From a virus: a DNA stretch of 55,945 bases. Positions 23,101-30,670 of this stretch are shown piece by piece. Below the pieces are notes generated by a model. That model was not told the DNA's origin. It ran no database searches and saw nothing but the letters and a program-made list of their open reading frames with translations. Where the stretch lies: positions 1 through 55,945 of the IMG/VR virus record IMGVR_UViG_3300044491_002553. One strand, given 5' to 3'. Every line of letters begins with the position of its first letter. Position 1 is the stretch's first letter. Position numbers and translations under genes: made by a program.

Positions 23101-24253
23101 CACGATAAAACTGTCTGTTGCCATATGCTTTACCATTATTGATTTTTACTCTGTTGAGATTACTTACACTGCTGACTTCTTGTAATTTTATAACATCTAC
23201 ACCACGTATAGATTCTGTTGTAATTTTGTAAACTCTACGTCTTGCGTCAGGAGTAAGTGCTGTTACTGGATCAAAAGTTCCTGTATCACCTTCAAGTGTT
23301 CCGCTATCAAATCCTTCAGCATCATATAAAGCACCAACTTCCCAATCAGTTTCAACCACACTGTTGTTGATGAAAATAATATTTTTTCCAACAATCTCTG
23401 TAAAGGAATCAATTCCATCTGCAAAATTACTCAATAATTGATTGTGAATACTGCTGTATGTTCCATTGTATGCTAAATCAACAGTGGTTGCTACAGGCAT
23501 GTTTGTATAGTACAATTGACTGTCTTTTTGTGGTACTGTCCATGTTATGGTGCCAACGTCATCACCATTGTTGGTCACTCCAGGCACTTCTCTGGTGCTG
23601 ATATTTTTTTGTGCGGCACTGATACCTGTTGTACCTGATTCACTTTGTATCCAAAATGGATGTCCTAGTTGATTTACTTCAAATGTATAACTTCCGCCAC
23701 GTGCAAGATATACTATTGGATTTTCGTCTGATGTTTCATTGTCAAATCTAAAACTTTTTTCATTTGGATCTGTGCTTCTATACACTGTAAAACTTTTGGT
23801 TGTAGGCACAATGTTGGTGTACACTGGCACACTATCTGGTCCACTGGGTAACCAAAAGTACTCACCGTAATTGACCAATTTATCTATGTCAACAAATCCA
23901 CTGTAATTGTAGTATTTTTGTTTGAAAAGACTGTCGTGATTAACAGCATCTTCTCCATAATATTTGATACTGTTCAAATAATCTATGTAAGTTGATACAC
24001 TTTCTACTGTATTACTGCTGTTTTTATATACAACAGAAGGTTCCAGTTGATAGTTTTGTCTTTCTACATCTATTTCGGTCAAATAGGAATCTTTAGCAGT
24101 ACGATTTAATGCATCTCTTCTGCCTATAAATCCACTTAGTCTCTTTTTGCTAGGTTCACTATACAGTTGGTCTGTCGTGGCATTTAAAAACTTTTTGTTT
24201 TTATTTGTTTGAAAGACACCTGGTAATAGTGTACTAGTTTTTCTAATAGCCAT
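11159..24253 (-). CDS. Giant virion protein, probable baseplate/tail component
   Basis: A single uninterrupted 4364-codon gene following gp6 with a TAATG overlap, where T4 places gp7 and other wedge genes. Residues ~175-250 look like a cupredoxin-like beta domain (VYLARGGSYTFEV, GHPFWI). Around 1940-1965 is a histidine-rich stretch (FHEDGEVH, NPNHNHY). Residues ~2190-2820 hold repeats resembling FG-GAP beta-propeller blades (NLGQAVAIS, ENFGFSVGID, ENFGRSVAF, DSFGSAISL, each followed by VGAP/VGSP-like strands). Near 3500-3570 are paired GSGYT repeats. It is most likely a modular baseplate-attached structure or fibre; which T4 protein it replaces is unknown. Confidence 0.7.
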   Translation of the reverse strand: MAIRKTSTLLPGVFQTNKNKKFLNATTDQLYSEPSKKRLSGFIGRRDALNRTAKDSYLTEIDVERQNYQLEPSVVYKNSSNTVESVSTYIDYLNSIKYYGEDAVNHDSLFKQKYYNYSGFVDIDKLVNYGEYFWLPSGPDSVPVYTNIVPTTKSFTVYRSTDPNEKSFRFDNETSDENPIVYLARGGSYTFEVNQLGHPFWIQSESGTTGISAAQKNISTREVPGVTNNGDDVGTITWTVPQKDSQLYYTNMPVATTVDLAYNGTYSSIHNQLLSNFADGIDSFTEIVGKNIIFINNSVVETDWEVGALYDAEGFDSGTLEGDTGTFDPVTALTPDARRRVYKITTESIRGVDVIKLQEVSSVSNLNRVKINNGKAYGNRQFYRDAEGFYQIVPPLVAEQDTFFYADATDSTRFGTIKLVEIDAQPNLDINDIITRSEFTSPNGVTFTNGLKVAFDSSVTPTSYANKEYYVEGVGTKIDLVPVDELISPETFITTASEPYDKSGYDETGFEGSRAEPLEQDYIVINRASNDRNPWSRINRWFHRDVIEKTAVYNDYTLIIDDDKRATRPIIEFLPGLELYNFGQVGIAPADIVDTTQTDALSNVNGKIGYFSDGIELAPGMTIIFTKDADADVRNKVYTISLIDEDNVASTDKIIQLTETSTVVANNVVVSTLGATNQGKSFVYQSTGVWKETQQKTALNQEPLFNLNDQNHVNFDDETTYPSSTFAGSKLFSYKRNSSASADIVLGFGLSYRNLNNIGDILFDNNFETDTFQYTKDGKLVNVILRSGHAHQFDSSNVRTIVNGWTEIAQESKQFQVYNYTVNENNLTKFDYEIPYTIDTEKNIKVFVNGKIIKDSEYTIGSDYTVNFATNRTVGDIVTIKIYNKDIKGKNSYYEIPDNLENNSNNANFTTLTLGQMRNHLSVISQHIVEFSGSTPGFSNIRDLPYSKYKGKILQHSAGAILPIYMMTNPHVNVIPAIDYTKNEYTRFKNKFIENLNTLDLDLTNKSKTVDDILSSMVGGKTDVFPFFYSDMVPWGNTGTTTTHTVDDTSETFFTFNSQFDLDTESRQGVLVYINNELKVFGIDNDYTFDTSEGAVIFTSTVSLAVDDVVKIVEYSNTNGNFIPPTPTKLGLYNKFVPQKITDTSYVVDQTVIIGHDGSRWVGYGDIRDDIILELEKRIYNNIKTNYNRNLIDYAEVLPGYFRNTTSELSKVNRIINKYFQQWSNKNSIAINSTTVFDADQPFTWNYKNAVEKTNSSRLPGYWRGIYRWFYDTETPNTTPWEMLGLSVKPNWWTNRYGPAPYTSGNSILWEDLRDGKLYSDASGTAYTVLEKYKRSTLLDFIPVDEQGALKSPAQFLSVDATSANTSDKFIFGDGDPVETAWRRSSEWPYVVQIVAMLRKPAKYGTLMFDTNLFDTNQTGWTQILQKTKAYRPTLTEFYINSGTRQTLGYNQFVGEYGTYLGVNVTDLQTRIQNLNVNLAYKLSGYADKSFLRVVAENATPTSTQQNTFIPDEDYELITHKSTPLEKVSYSGVQVIKRANGFEVQGYDLDYPFFNIVPSTRSANSNLHSVGNISYVEYKDFENTIVGIPYGTVIQTPQQMFDFLIAYQRWLKLKGIKFIDALGNGMPQDLVLAAKEFVFWNDQQWPIDSVITLSPIFDRIQVERQYTTVDDISKTGYLRNENRQLIRPKNYDVSRIGNTTDIFVNTDEENIYAVSVDPIQYEHVVVFNNKTIFSDVIYQPELGSRQDRLKLIGFKSGDWDGTIHAPGFIINDNIYDIWVANQDYKKGDIVTYRNLVYVAKLDHTGQSKFDFEYWKQSDLKTGLLPNLNNRSTQLENFYNIDDLNLENQVDQVAKGQLGFRKRDYLENLGLDDISQVKFYQGLIGAKGSTSSINKLINANLTNYDQSINFYEEWGFRVGEYGSTRSNQIIEIAIDEATAQANPNVIHFHEDGEVHTTTVNPNHNHYSEKDLYKVPANYNASVFKLQDTTTHTNNEIQDAGYVRLDDIEYTSYNIDNLKQLDANKSLVGRGDKIWFAKSGATWDVRRIQETRANLLSVDVSAVDNQVRFNFDSDHNLVKNDWFFIQSTFTVGGFHKVVNVASPTSVIVLGFTTEVGVQGIKEPLFKVATSRFTQLKDVSTATPLMGWNQGEKVWVDSDENNKWAVFYKNEPFSSTGTKSTSGVVANGNLGQAVAISQGASQALVGAPQSSTGKVVPYNRTTSGGALQEANSITVADISSSVDSFGAAIGLGLQYAAIGAPDTATDKGAVFVYSVGSDGALTHFQSIIGAAGENFGTQVHVTGNDRYMFITAPGDNKIYTYQYEALSTTLQRNYTATGDASTTEFALGFTPVHVSALNVLDSNGKVYFPGSDFTISSSNITFTTAPANGIKVVVRQNSYFRQTDSVTVAGIGGSDALGTSLDATYEGNTFVAGAPYATVDSVSNAGQAHVFDQVIETFIGDAVTTAFTTTTTLPTVGITVKKNGIIQTLTTGEAGGDGSSDGFYSRAGNVITMRATPSDGDVIEVFTGTWELTQTIDQDGFGGQTVTDSENFGFSVGIDTQGSYVAVGSPGEDEINPNTGSVLVYVNTAKRYGEITSIDGTYATTSSDSIFVNGREVSVSDTSTDPNKLVTDIVNANIPNVTAENVNGQIKIISTNTAVDNKLTVTKGVGDTLSEAGIKPFTFIQKITHPLQAENENFGRSVAFDKYVDNRNGKTYTYNLVVSSDKASSVIRTRFDLNTIQNSATYNQYTTTFDQNSTQFITKKPNSGAGYVYQLLGAKDESVTNHNQYGFVQHLSSQYIDTNDSFGSAISLQDNVLFVGAKDDDAQKSDGGSVYEFKNTNRLDGWSKYRSQDSKVDVDCINRIMLYNKDSQQIEIFLDNIDGAKGKIAGEALAEIDYMTPYDPADYTESNTTKGDWVSDKLGRVWWNLDTATYINYEQGSDDYRTQYWNTLFPGSSVDVYEWVESITPPQQYQGEGTPFDITKFSTAQIYNAATNTVNIRYYFWVKNKVSVPVESAFRNISIDSVTKLIENPKSAGVSYCGVVAKDQIALFNCESFFSGKDTILSVDFDVVKNNHVVHSEFELVTENDANGIVPKVIYDKLVDSLSGIDSLGNAVPDPFLSDAEKYGVSYRPRQSIFKNNRHAIKVMVQYANKELAKLPITRSASITGLQQKESIPTSVSGKWNKQVASIVERDFLNTAILATGYKVLVLEDENNDNYWTIYNLDATKTWNLVQIQSFDTTRYWSYQNYYSTGYNNASVPNYQIQTEADLLTLTSAVTGETAKVLTNDDGNFSFFELKSDGTWSEVIIENGTIQFSSKLFDYDSTDVGTFDVFGTAFDLGQYDRNTSQEVRYIIKSLKDDIFVNELAVNFNKLFFRLIEYALHETDNQPDWVIKTSFLKVLHKVRNLDQYPTFKYDNQTFIEDFINETKPYHTKIREYVPSYAKLDTYGSDVTDFDVHSYYDTVEGRFRKPDGSLTGDTAKLSDGLNKPWNDNYGYKLSSIVIQSGGTGYIVNPTVTISAPQLSGGVTATATAITNGDKIIRVNITNYGSGYTQTPTVTVEGSGTGADLLPRIENNTTRDFDTTLKFDRITYSSTVKDWAKNTSYSVNDIVAYQNTTTRTQEVYTVTTAFTSGDTFSTENSSGTTVMTVYADEDFSTAADRIAGYYYPSEGMLGDDIGLLQNGTTYPGSVIEGPSFSDEPGFDSGNFDTVQFDSFEIDTDGLTVLGGGSLLDTKIESLFTDLSLGQRPEDIDIDGGAFVDTYNSHAPEELVPGRVFDTLDMEVYTDPGDDYEANGNGWRSQVKSFLGDGTTRTFAYGQEFGSKTDFEFHIVYIDTTRQSTGYNIDYRDQTVSFDTAPTVGQTVHIYSHAGTGEKMTVDKTFIADGSTSIFTLGQSTSTIQQLYVFVNGVLTTTSFTGVDNRTAISFSSAPPQGAHIHIFGFNQSSTRDAMSILSVEDKSLTSGTLVYSLSNTIKYAQPMEGNVVVELDGHRLRPSNTVYHTATGSETNFAISTTAGESAPAGIGDIRVAKISSGVTTNLVANDDYSYNSATGEVTPVVQPSNGDIIIVGNVANAEYLISADGTSITLDGAVSFTTGQTLKITSFSNHDPLRIRTQVFVGTGNGGRGYGSYLVGRTATDNAYLWVTHDGVRLHPGDFILEDDILILSEAYKDITTGSTELIVTQYTQNTVQDTLGFRIFYDMLGVNQYRRLAVENTTFTTQDVSPTDTKIYVNNANALPFASRESTTPGVVFIGSERITYWEISYEDHFITGLRRGTGGTTFTDFIEKETTVVDGGLDQELPASDTHTKTWYDLGTGNAADGNGLQQSTTTNANFLKEKKAELPNFLKEGNEGRYLVDDYVETGYVE

Positions 24254-27200
24254 TAGTAACCATAACCTCCGCTACCGCCTCCGCTAGATCCAGAACTACT
24301 TGAACTACTGCTTGAACTACTGCTAGTAGACGTTGTAGTTGTATTACTGCTAGTGTTTATAGATGTACTAGAAGTTGTACCTGCACTTACAGATTCTGTT
24401 GCAATATTACTTGTACTAGCATTGACAACTGTTCCTGTTGCTGTTAATTGTACCGCTGTAATTTTGTCAATTACAGATATATCATTTACTGTTGCACTGT
24501 TGATGAAAATTTCATCTCGTTGTCCTTGTATCTCAAATAAACTTCCAAAAGCACTGGATGAACTTTTTGGAACAATGACAATACTCAAAAGATCCGGACT
24601 TAGTGCAGACACTAGGTATGAACTCATTTCATTGAAATAAAATGTATCTCCAAAATCCCAATTCTCTACTGCGAAGTAATTGTTTATTGCTGTGATAATT
24701 CTTTCTTTTATTTCACTGTCACTGACCAAACTGGATGGATTTTTTACAACTTTAAATTGTGCTTGTAGTTCCTCATCTGCTTTGCTTCCAAATAATGGTC
24801 TGTATTTTACACTGTTGAAAATAATACTGTCGCTAACACTTTTTGTATCTTCTAAACTGCCATAACTGTCTCTGAGTTCAGTTGTTGTAGGAGGCACTGG
24901 TTTCGTAATGCGTCCTGTTATATCCTGTATGTAATTTCTAAAATCTGTGTTGTAACCGTTGGTCAACAAAAATAAATCCACAATGTTTGTTGGTGCAGGA
25001 TCTATTCTTCTGTTGTTTGGACTGTTATGGGTGTATTGGAAAAGTATATCACTTCTTCCTGTTTTAGTAAAATAACTTGTGTCTTCAGCAACTGTTCTTA
25101 CATTAGATGCACTAACAGTTAATTTGTAAAACTTTTTAGGAGTACTTGCATAAAAAATTTGTCCATTACTGTATGTTGTTAACACTTCATTGATTTGTGC
25201 AAGTGTAGGATAAAGACTTTCAACACTTGAATTAGCAATTGGTGTATAGATAGCATACCCATTACTGTCAGTGCTTGTTTGATAGTACACAACTTTTGTT
25301 GCACTGTTTGTATCAGGAGCAACAATTATATCAAATACATCTGGGTCATCAACAGTTGAGTCACTGTCAGTATCACTAAATGTTACTTTGATTCTCTCAC
25401 TAACTGTGTATCCATCTGTTTCAACAATCCTATCATCAATGTTAAGAGGATAATCAACACCTAGATTAACGTTATCATCTGGTTTGCTATTAACTTTTAG
25501 AATGTTAACTTTATCTTTAATGGTTCTTCCTGTACGTGGATCAAATACTTTCAAGTCATTATCGAAATAAAATCTTGTTTCTAGTACACTTTCAAATATA
25601 TAACTTGTTCTGCGATATTTCACTGTGTATGTGGCACCATCATTTGTAAATAGAAAAATCCAACTGTTGTCTAATCCAGTACCTGCTACACTGCCTGTGT
25701 TGATTGTACTAAAAGTCTCTGCTGTGTTTAAATTACTTCCTGTAATGATTGCCCACTCTTGTGTTTCTACATCATAACGCAAACCAAAAGTTCTAAATTC
25801 ACTGATATTTGTGATCATGCTAGATTTTACACTTGAACTTAGTGTTGTATTCCATGGAGCAATGACTTCGCTGATTACAGCATCACTAGGTATAACTTCA
25901 CTGAGTGTTATTGGTCCTAGACCACTTGATAAATTTCCCAATCCTTGATTGGTACCATCATCAACTACTGCACTTACTCCTGCCCATATGTAATCTTTTG
26001 TGTTTACAGTACCACTTGTTCCTGTGATTAAATTGTTATTAACATCAAAAACTTTTCCAGATGGTGCTGTAAATTTAACCAATGCACCAACTTTAACATA
26101 TTTCATATTACTACTGGTAAAGCCACCTACTTGTTGTACACCACCATCACTACCTTTGAAATAACCTGTGGTAGTGCCTGTGCTTTTAGTGGTTTGATTC
26201 CATGAATAATTTAATGCACTGGTGTTAATTCTTGTGAAATTTTTATAATAAAAATGTTTAGTTTCGTTGTTGAGTATTACAGGCTCAATACTTGTACTGA
26301 TTGTGTTACTGATATCACTGCTGGTGACAAAAGTAAAATTAAAACTTTTCAATACTTCTTCTCTGTAAAATATTCCATCTTCAGCAAAAATATTAGTACT
26401 ACTGTATTTGCCTGTGGTATCTCTAACATCTAGATATCTACTGACACCACTTGCAGTTCTGTTGACTGCTTTGCTTTTTAGTACATCACTAAAACTGGTA
26501 AATGGCATAATCTGATAGTCTTCACCAGTCACCATTCTATTCTGTGTGTAATATTGTTGCTGTGCTTTTGTTTTGATGTCTGCTAAATTTTCTCTTGCTG
26601 TTGCATTGTTGATTGTTGTTTGTAAACTAAGACTAATTGTTAGTGTTTCTAACTGATTGGCATGACTGATGTATGGAATGCTTATTTCTACATCATTCAT
26701 TTCTTCAGGAAGTATTTTATATGTTTGTCCTACGCCTGTTCTAAAGTATGCTCTGTAATTTCCTACAGGAATTTGTGTAAACACACCATCACCAAACACA
26801 AGGCTGATTTGATCATTGGCTCTGCTGTTTACACTATACAATGTTCTAGTTGTTTCGCTTAAACTGTTGTAAATTACATTTGTACCAGTTACTGCTGGAA
26901 CTTTTGTCCATTTAACATCTTCATCACCTGCACTGTTAATACTGTATAACCAGACATCGTTATTATCAATATCATTGACATCTACTTCAACGACTCTGTT
27001 GGGTAAACTTTCATCAACATTAAAATCAACACTCTGTAGTACTCCTTGTTTGAAATACATAAAAAAGCCACTGTTGATGCTGTTAAATCCTCTGCCATCA
27101 TTTTTATAAATTAAATTAAATGTATTTCCAGGCTTTGGTGCTTGTTCATACAAAAAGTCTTCACCACTGTATGTACCATTCACAAGTTCAAAGTCTAAAC

Positions 27201-27822
27201 TTCTATTGCTGACTGTTGATGTAAATCCATACACCGGAATAGTGTTAGGAGTTAGATTCAACTGATATTCTTCATTCTTTATACCTGCAACTGTTTTGCT
27301 GTTACTAGGATTTCCAAATTTTTGTGTGCTGACAAAAGCCGCATTCAGTATAGTAGTGTATTGTTCTAAAAAGTCAGGATTAGCAGTGTCTCCCCAAAAC
27401 ACAGGTGTGTTTCTTAAATTAACATTGTTGCTGTCAAGCACACTTTCTGTTGTAGCAACACTTGTAATTTTTAATATACCTCTGGATATCTGTGATCTTT
27501 TTGGGAAGTAAGAAAGCATCCTTGCAAGTTTAAGTACACTGTCTCTTCTTTCTGCAGTTTCTAAAAAGTTTTCTCTGGCATTCAGATCTGTTCTAAAGTT
27601 TGTGCTTTGGGCCAAGAATGCAATTAAATCTACAAGTGCAATATATTCACTGCTTTCGATAAAATCATTAAAGTCTTCTGGATAGTATGTTCTGAGATAG
27701 TCCACCATACTTTTTCTTATGGTTTCAAAATCATAACTCTGGAAGTCTATATCTCTGAAAGATTGATAAACTTTTTTCCAGTCTTCACTTGCGAATAAAT
27801 TGCTTTGTCTTGTAATTGCCAT
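24253..27822 (-). CDS. 6: Baseplate wedge protein gp6
   Basis: A 1189-residue protein whose first ~150 residues are the gp6 signature (DWKKVYQSFRDIDFQSYDF, ALVDLIAFLAQSTNFRTDLN, RDSVLKLARMLSYFPKRS). gp6 forms the inner ring of the T4-type baseplate and joins wedges around the hub. It is much longer than T4 gp6 (about 660 residues), with added beta-rich middle regions, and ends in a Ser/Thr-rich then Gly-rich tail finishing in GGYGY. It lies directly after gp25, as in T4-like marine phages, and its stop overlaps the giant gene's start. Confidence 0.9.
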   Translation of the reverse strand: MAITRQSNLFASEDWKKVYQSFRDIDFQSYDFETIRKSMVDYLRTYYPEDFNDFIESSEYIALVDLIAFLAQSTNFRTDLNARENFLETAERRDSVLKLARMLSYFPKRSQISRGILKITSVATTESVLDSNNVNLRNTPVFWGDTANPDFLEQYTTILNAAFVSTQKFGNPSNSKTVAGIKNEEYQLNLTPNTIPVYGFTSTVSNRSLDFELVNGTYSGEDFLYEQAPKPGNTFNLIYKNDGRGFNSINSGFFMYFKQGVLQSVDFNVDESLPNRVVEVDVNDIDNNDVWLYSINSAGDEDVKWTKVPAVTGTNVIYNSLSETTRTLYSVNSRANDQISLVFGDGVFTQIPVGNYRAYFRTGVGQTYKILPEEMNDVEISIPYISHANQLETLTISLSLQTTINNATARENLADIKTKAQQQYYTQNRMVTGEDYQIMPFTSFSDVLKSKAVNRTASGVSRYLDVRDTTGKYSSTNIFAEDGIFYREEVLKSFNFTFVTSSDISNTISTSIEPVILNNETKHFYYKNFTRINTSALNYSWNQTTKSTGTTTGYFKGSDGGVQQVGGFTSSNMKYVKVGALVKFTAPSGKVFDVNNNLITGTSGTVNTKDYIWAGVSAVVDDGTNQGLGNLSSGLGPITLSEVIPSDAVISEVIAPWNTTLSSSVKSSMITNISEFRTFGLRYDVETQEWAIITGSNLNTAETFSTINTGSVAGTGLDNSWIFLFTNDGATYTVKYRRTSYIFESVLETRFYFDNDLKVFDPRTGRTIKDKVNILKVNSKPDDNVNLGVDYPLNIDDRIVETDGYTVSERIKVTFSDTDSDSTVDDPDVFDIIVAPDTNSATKVVYYQTSTDSNGYAIYTPIANSSVESLYPTLAQINEVLTTYSNGQIFYASTPKKFYKLTVSASNVRTVAEDTSYFTKTGRSDILFQYTHNSPNNRRIDPAPTNIVDLFLLTNGYNTDFRNYIQDITGRITKPVPPTTTELRDSYGSLEDTKSVSDSIIFNSVKYRPLFGSKADEELQAQFKVVKNPSSLVSDSEIKERIITAINNYFAVENWDFGDTFYFNEMSSYLVSALSPDLLSIVIVPKSSSSAFGSLFEIQGQRDEIFINSATVNDISVIDKITAVQLTATGTVVNASTSNIATESVSAGTTSSTSINTSSNTTTTSTSSSSSSSSSSSGSSGGGSGGYGY

Positions 27823-27844
27823 CAGTAAATCCTATGCTATTTTA

Positions 27845-27852
27845 TATTTATT
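27845..27852 (-). promoter_or_regulatory. Possible late promoter before gp6
   Basis: The minus strand reads AATAAATA in the ~50-bp gap between gp25 and gp6, one base from the T4 late octamer. TATAATTTACAT lies upstream but does not match the CGTACATTATA element of the two stronger late promoters. Confidence 0.35.
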
Positions 27853-27872
27853 ATGTAAATTATAACAGTATA

Positions 27873-28244
27873 TTATGAAACAGTGCCATCTTGTTTATTA
27901 AATGAAAACAGCATTGTTTCTGTTTGATCTGTTAATCTATACAATAAATTGACCTGTGCCTGTATACCATTTGCAAATTCATCTATGATTATACCTTGTG
28001 CAACAACTCTAGGATCTGAATTGATTACATTGTTAATTTCATCTGTGATTAAACTTTTAACTTCTTCAGTCAATGGTTCCATGATTAGATCATGTATACT
28101 ACTGCCATAATTTGGATTTTGCAGTTTTTCACCTTTGCGAATGCTGAAATGATTTAATAAATCTCTTTTCACAAGTTCTATATCACTGATAGACACAGCA
28201 CCAAAATCTCTACCTATTGTGTTAAATCCTCTGTATGTTGCCAT
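27873..28244 (-). CDS. 25: Baseplate wedge protein gp25
   Basis: A 123-residue member of the gp25 family, which is shared with contractile injection systems. Signature parts are RDLLNHFSIRKGEKLQNPNYGS and the helix EEVKSLITDEINNVI. gp25 staples gp6 and gp53 into the inner baseplate core. The length is close to T4 gp25 (132). The start overlaps the gp5 stop by one base, so the two are coupled. Confidence 0.92.
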   Translation of the reverse strand: MATYRGFNTIGRDFGAVSISDIELVKRDLLNHFSIRKGEKLQNPNYGSSIHDLIMEPLTEEVKSLITDEINNVINSDPRVVAQGIIIDEFANGIQAQVNLLYRLTDQTETMLFSFNKQDGTVS

Positions 28245-30667
28245 TATGTTCCTCCTGTACCACCAGGATCACCGCCTTGTCCAACGCCACTGTCTGCACT
28301 ACCAAACTCGTTTCCGCCTAAGCCACCACCTTGTTGTCCTGGACCGAAGTCGTTGTCTCCGCCATTGCCACCGCCACCGCCACCGCCACCAGATGTTGTT
28401 CTCCTTGGTCTAATATCTACCACATAAGTTTGTCCATTGATGTTGACAAGTCTCTGTGTTTTTTCATTGTAAGTTCCTGTAAATCTTGTTGCTCCAGGTG
28501 GTACTTCAGTAATTGGGTCAACTTGTGCAATCGCACTCAAACCCTTTTGAAAAAGACTACTTGCTTCTTGGTCAATGTTATCAATAGCAAAACTGGTTGT
28601 ACCTGAGACTAGTGCTTCACTTAGACTGCTGCCTTCTCTGTATTTTTTTGCCGCATTAGCACCAATACCCAATGCAACTGTTAGCATTCCGCCTATAAAA
28701 TCAGTGCTGTCATCTTTTTGTATACTACCATTGTTGTAGCATTCTTGATAAACATCAACTGTTTTTTGCACTATTAAATTTTCTTGTTCAAATGAATTGT
28801 TTAAAAAATCAAACTTGTTGTTGATGCCATTTTTGCCTTTCCATACATGTGGACTATCTAGTTCTTTGTTGTATACAACTTCAGGACTGACATAACCTTT
28901 GCTGATTAAATCTTTGGCTGTAAACGCATATTTGCCTAGTGCGTTTGTAATTGGTTCTACACTGGTGTACTTGAATGCACTGCCAACTTTTTCAGTAAGT
29001 CCTGTTAACACAGCATCCACAGCCTTGTAACCTAGTTTTCCTATTCCAGTGCCAGCAGTAGGTTGTTTAATAAAACTTGTTGGATCAATTTCTTCTGCAT
29101 TAAAAGCCGACAGGGTTTTAATTATTCCATCATCTTTTACGTCAGGCTGTGTACCTTCTCTGATTCCAACATTGTACTGTGAAGTGTTGTTGACCACTGG
29201 ACTTATTACTGCATTTGTTGATTGAGATACTTCTCCATGATATGGAAAAGGTTCATGTGTTGTTAATCTATCAACAGTTGAAGATGTTACTTTGTTTCCT
29301 ATCCAAAAACCTTGACTGTCTTGTTGTGTGTCTTGTAGTGCTTTTTCTGATGCTCTATTCTGTTTGGCTGCCGAGCCAGCACCACTTCCTAAACTTACAC
29401 ACCCACCATCAATATTAACACTGCTTCCACCTTTGACGTTTACAGTTGCAGATCCTTCTAGATTAGCACTACCACCACTTTTTGCATCTATGCCCCTGCC
29501 TCCAAATAAAAATGCATTTCCATCAGAGTACATGTTGAGTAATTTGGAACCTTCCACATGCATGTAGTTTTCTGCAACAAATTGCATTTGATTTTTGGCA
29601 TGAAATTTTATATTGTTGTCTGCGTGAAAATTTATATCTCTACTTCTTACTGTAACACTCTGAGCACTATATACATCTGTCAATCCATTTGGTGCCATTT
29701 CTATCCATGCAGTACCGTTGCTGTTATTAATGTACAAAAATCCAGTTGTATCGTCTAATATTATCTGATGACCTTTACTGGTTTTGAGTTTGATTAGATT
29801 TGATTTTCCATCTACATCACCATCATCAAGCACAAAACTGTGTCCTTTTCTACGATATTTTGGTAATGTTAAAAGTTCAGGGTCACTGATTGTACCTGCG
29901 TCATTTTCTAGTGCAGACTTTACTGTTGGTGAAGAAGTTAAGTCTCTGGTATTACTGTCAACACGTCTACCTTTTGATGTAAGTCCTATTAGTTCACTAG
30001 GAGTTTCCCTGGTGTAAGAACTAGTGGACAAGCCACGTAGTTCATCTTGATCTAATCCTTGAACTTTTAAATGTTGTGCTGTAAAAAAATCTAATGGTCT
30101 TTTTTGTTTCAAAAAATCACCAACTGCATTTTTATTTCCTGACTCAACCAAATCATTGTAGTCAAGAGCAGGTCCTTTTTTTCCTCTGGTTAGTCCAATT
30201 GCGTTGGGTTCTAAATTATCTGATGTTGATGATTCAGGCAATGACTGTAACATATAAGTATCAGGTACAGCGGCAAACCAAAATCCATTATCATCATTAC
30301 CATGTGGAAAAAAGCAAAGTACTGTTGTGCCTATGTCTGGACAAGGGTATACAAAACCTGCTGTATTCTTAACACTCAATGCATTGTTGGCATCACCAAT
30401 AGTTTCTGTTCTACTGTAGAAAGGTGTTGCATACTGCACCTGCCTCCATTGGCTACTGTCTTCTTCTAGTTTCTTACCACCACTAACTCCTGTGGTACCA
30501 AACTCTGGCACAAACACATTTAATATTCCACTTCTACTAGGATGACTGTTGCTCTTTACAATACCTAGTACAATACCATGTTCTTGACGTTGGCCTCGGG
30601 CAGTTCCTTTATGAAAGGTACTGTCACCACCTTTACTGCCAACTGCACTTATGTTTAATTCTGACAT
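28244..30667 (-). CDS. 5: Baseplate hub spike protein gp5-like
   Basis: An 807-residue spike protein. The N-terminal ~130 residues fit the OB-fold (GIVLGIVKSNSHPSRSGILNVFVPEFG, GTTVLCFFPHGNDDNGFWF). Residues ~300-430 are repeated beta-helix strands (INFHADNNIKFHAKNQMQFVAENYMHV in two parts, NVKGGSSVNIDGG), as in gp5/VgrG needles. T4 gp5 carries a lysozyme domain; no such domain is obvious here. A later module (~560-690: GKYAFTAKDLISKGYV, VWKGKNGINNKFDFLNN) may be an enzyme-like domain seen in marine gp5 proteins. The end is Gly-rich (eight glycines in a row). It lies between the hub gene and gp25. Confidence 0.85.
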   Translation of the reverse strand: MSELNISAVGSKGGDSTFHKGTARGQRQEHGIVLGIVKSNSHPSRSGILNVFVPEFGTTGVSGGKKLEEDSSQWRQVQYATPFYSRTETIGDANNALSVKNTAGFVYPCPDIGTTVLCFFPHGNDDNGFWFAAVPDTYMLQSLPESSTSDNLEPNAIGLTRGKKGPALDYNDLVESGNKNAVGDFLKQKRPLDFFTAQHLKVQGLDQDELRGLSTSSYTRETPSELIGLTSKGRRVDSNTRDLTSSPTVKSALENDAGTISDPELLTLPKYRRKGHSFVLDDGDVDGKSNLIKLKTSKGHQIILDDTTGFLYINNSNGTAWIEMAPNGLTDVYSAQSVTVRSRDINFHADNNIKFHAKNQMQFVAENYMHVEGSKLLNMYSDGNAFLFGGRGIDAKSGGSANLEGSATVNVKGGSSVNIDGGCVSLGSGAGSAAKQNRASEKALQDTQQDSQGFWIGNKVTSSTVDRLTTHEPFPYHGEVSQSTNAVISPVVNNTSQYNVGIREGTQPDVKDDGIIKTLSAFNAEEIDPTSFIKQPTAGTGIGKLGYKAVDAVLTGLTEKVGSAFKYTSVEPITNALGKYAFTAKDLISKGYVSPEVVYNKELDSPHVWKGKNGINNKFDFLNNSFEQENLIVQKTVDVYQECYNNGSIQKDDSTDFIGGMLTVALGIGANAAKKYREGSSLSEALVSGTTSFAIDNIDQEASSLFQKGLSAIAQVDPITEVPPGATRFTGTYNEKTQRLVNINGQTYVVDIRPRRTTSGGGGGGGGNGGDNDFGPGQQGGGLGGNEFGSADSGVGQGGDPGGTGGT

Positions 30668-30670
30668 ATT

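Noticed and set aside
28331-28413. CGCC-rich stretch as a repeat array
   Set aside because: It is the codon run for eight glycines at the gp5 C-terminus, not a separate repeat or CRISPR.
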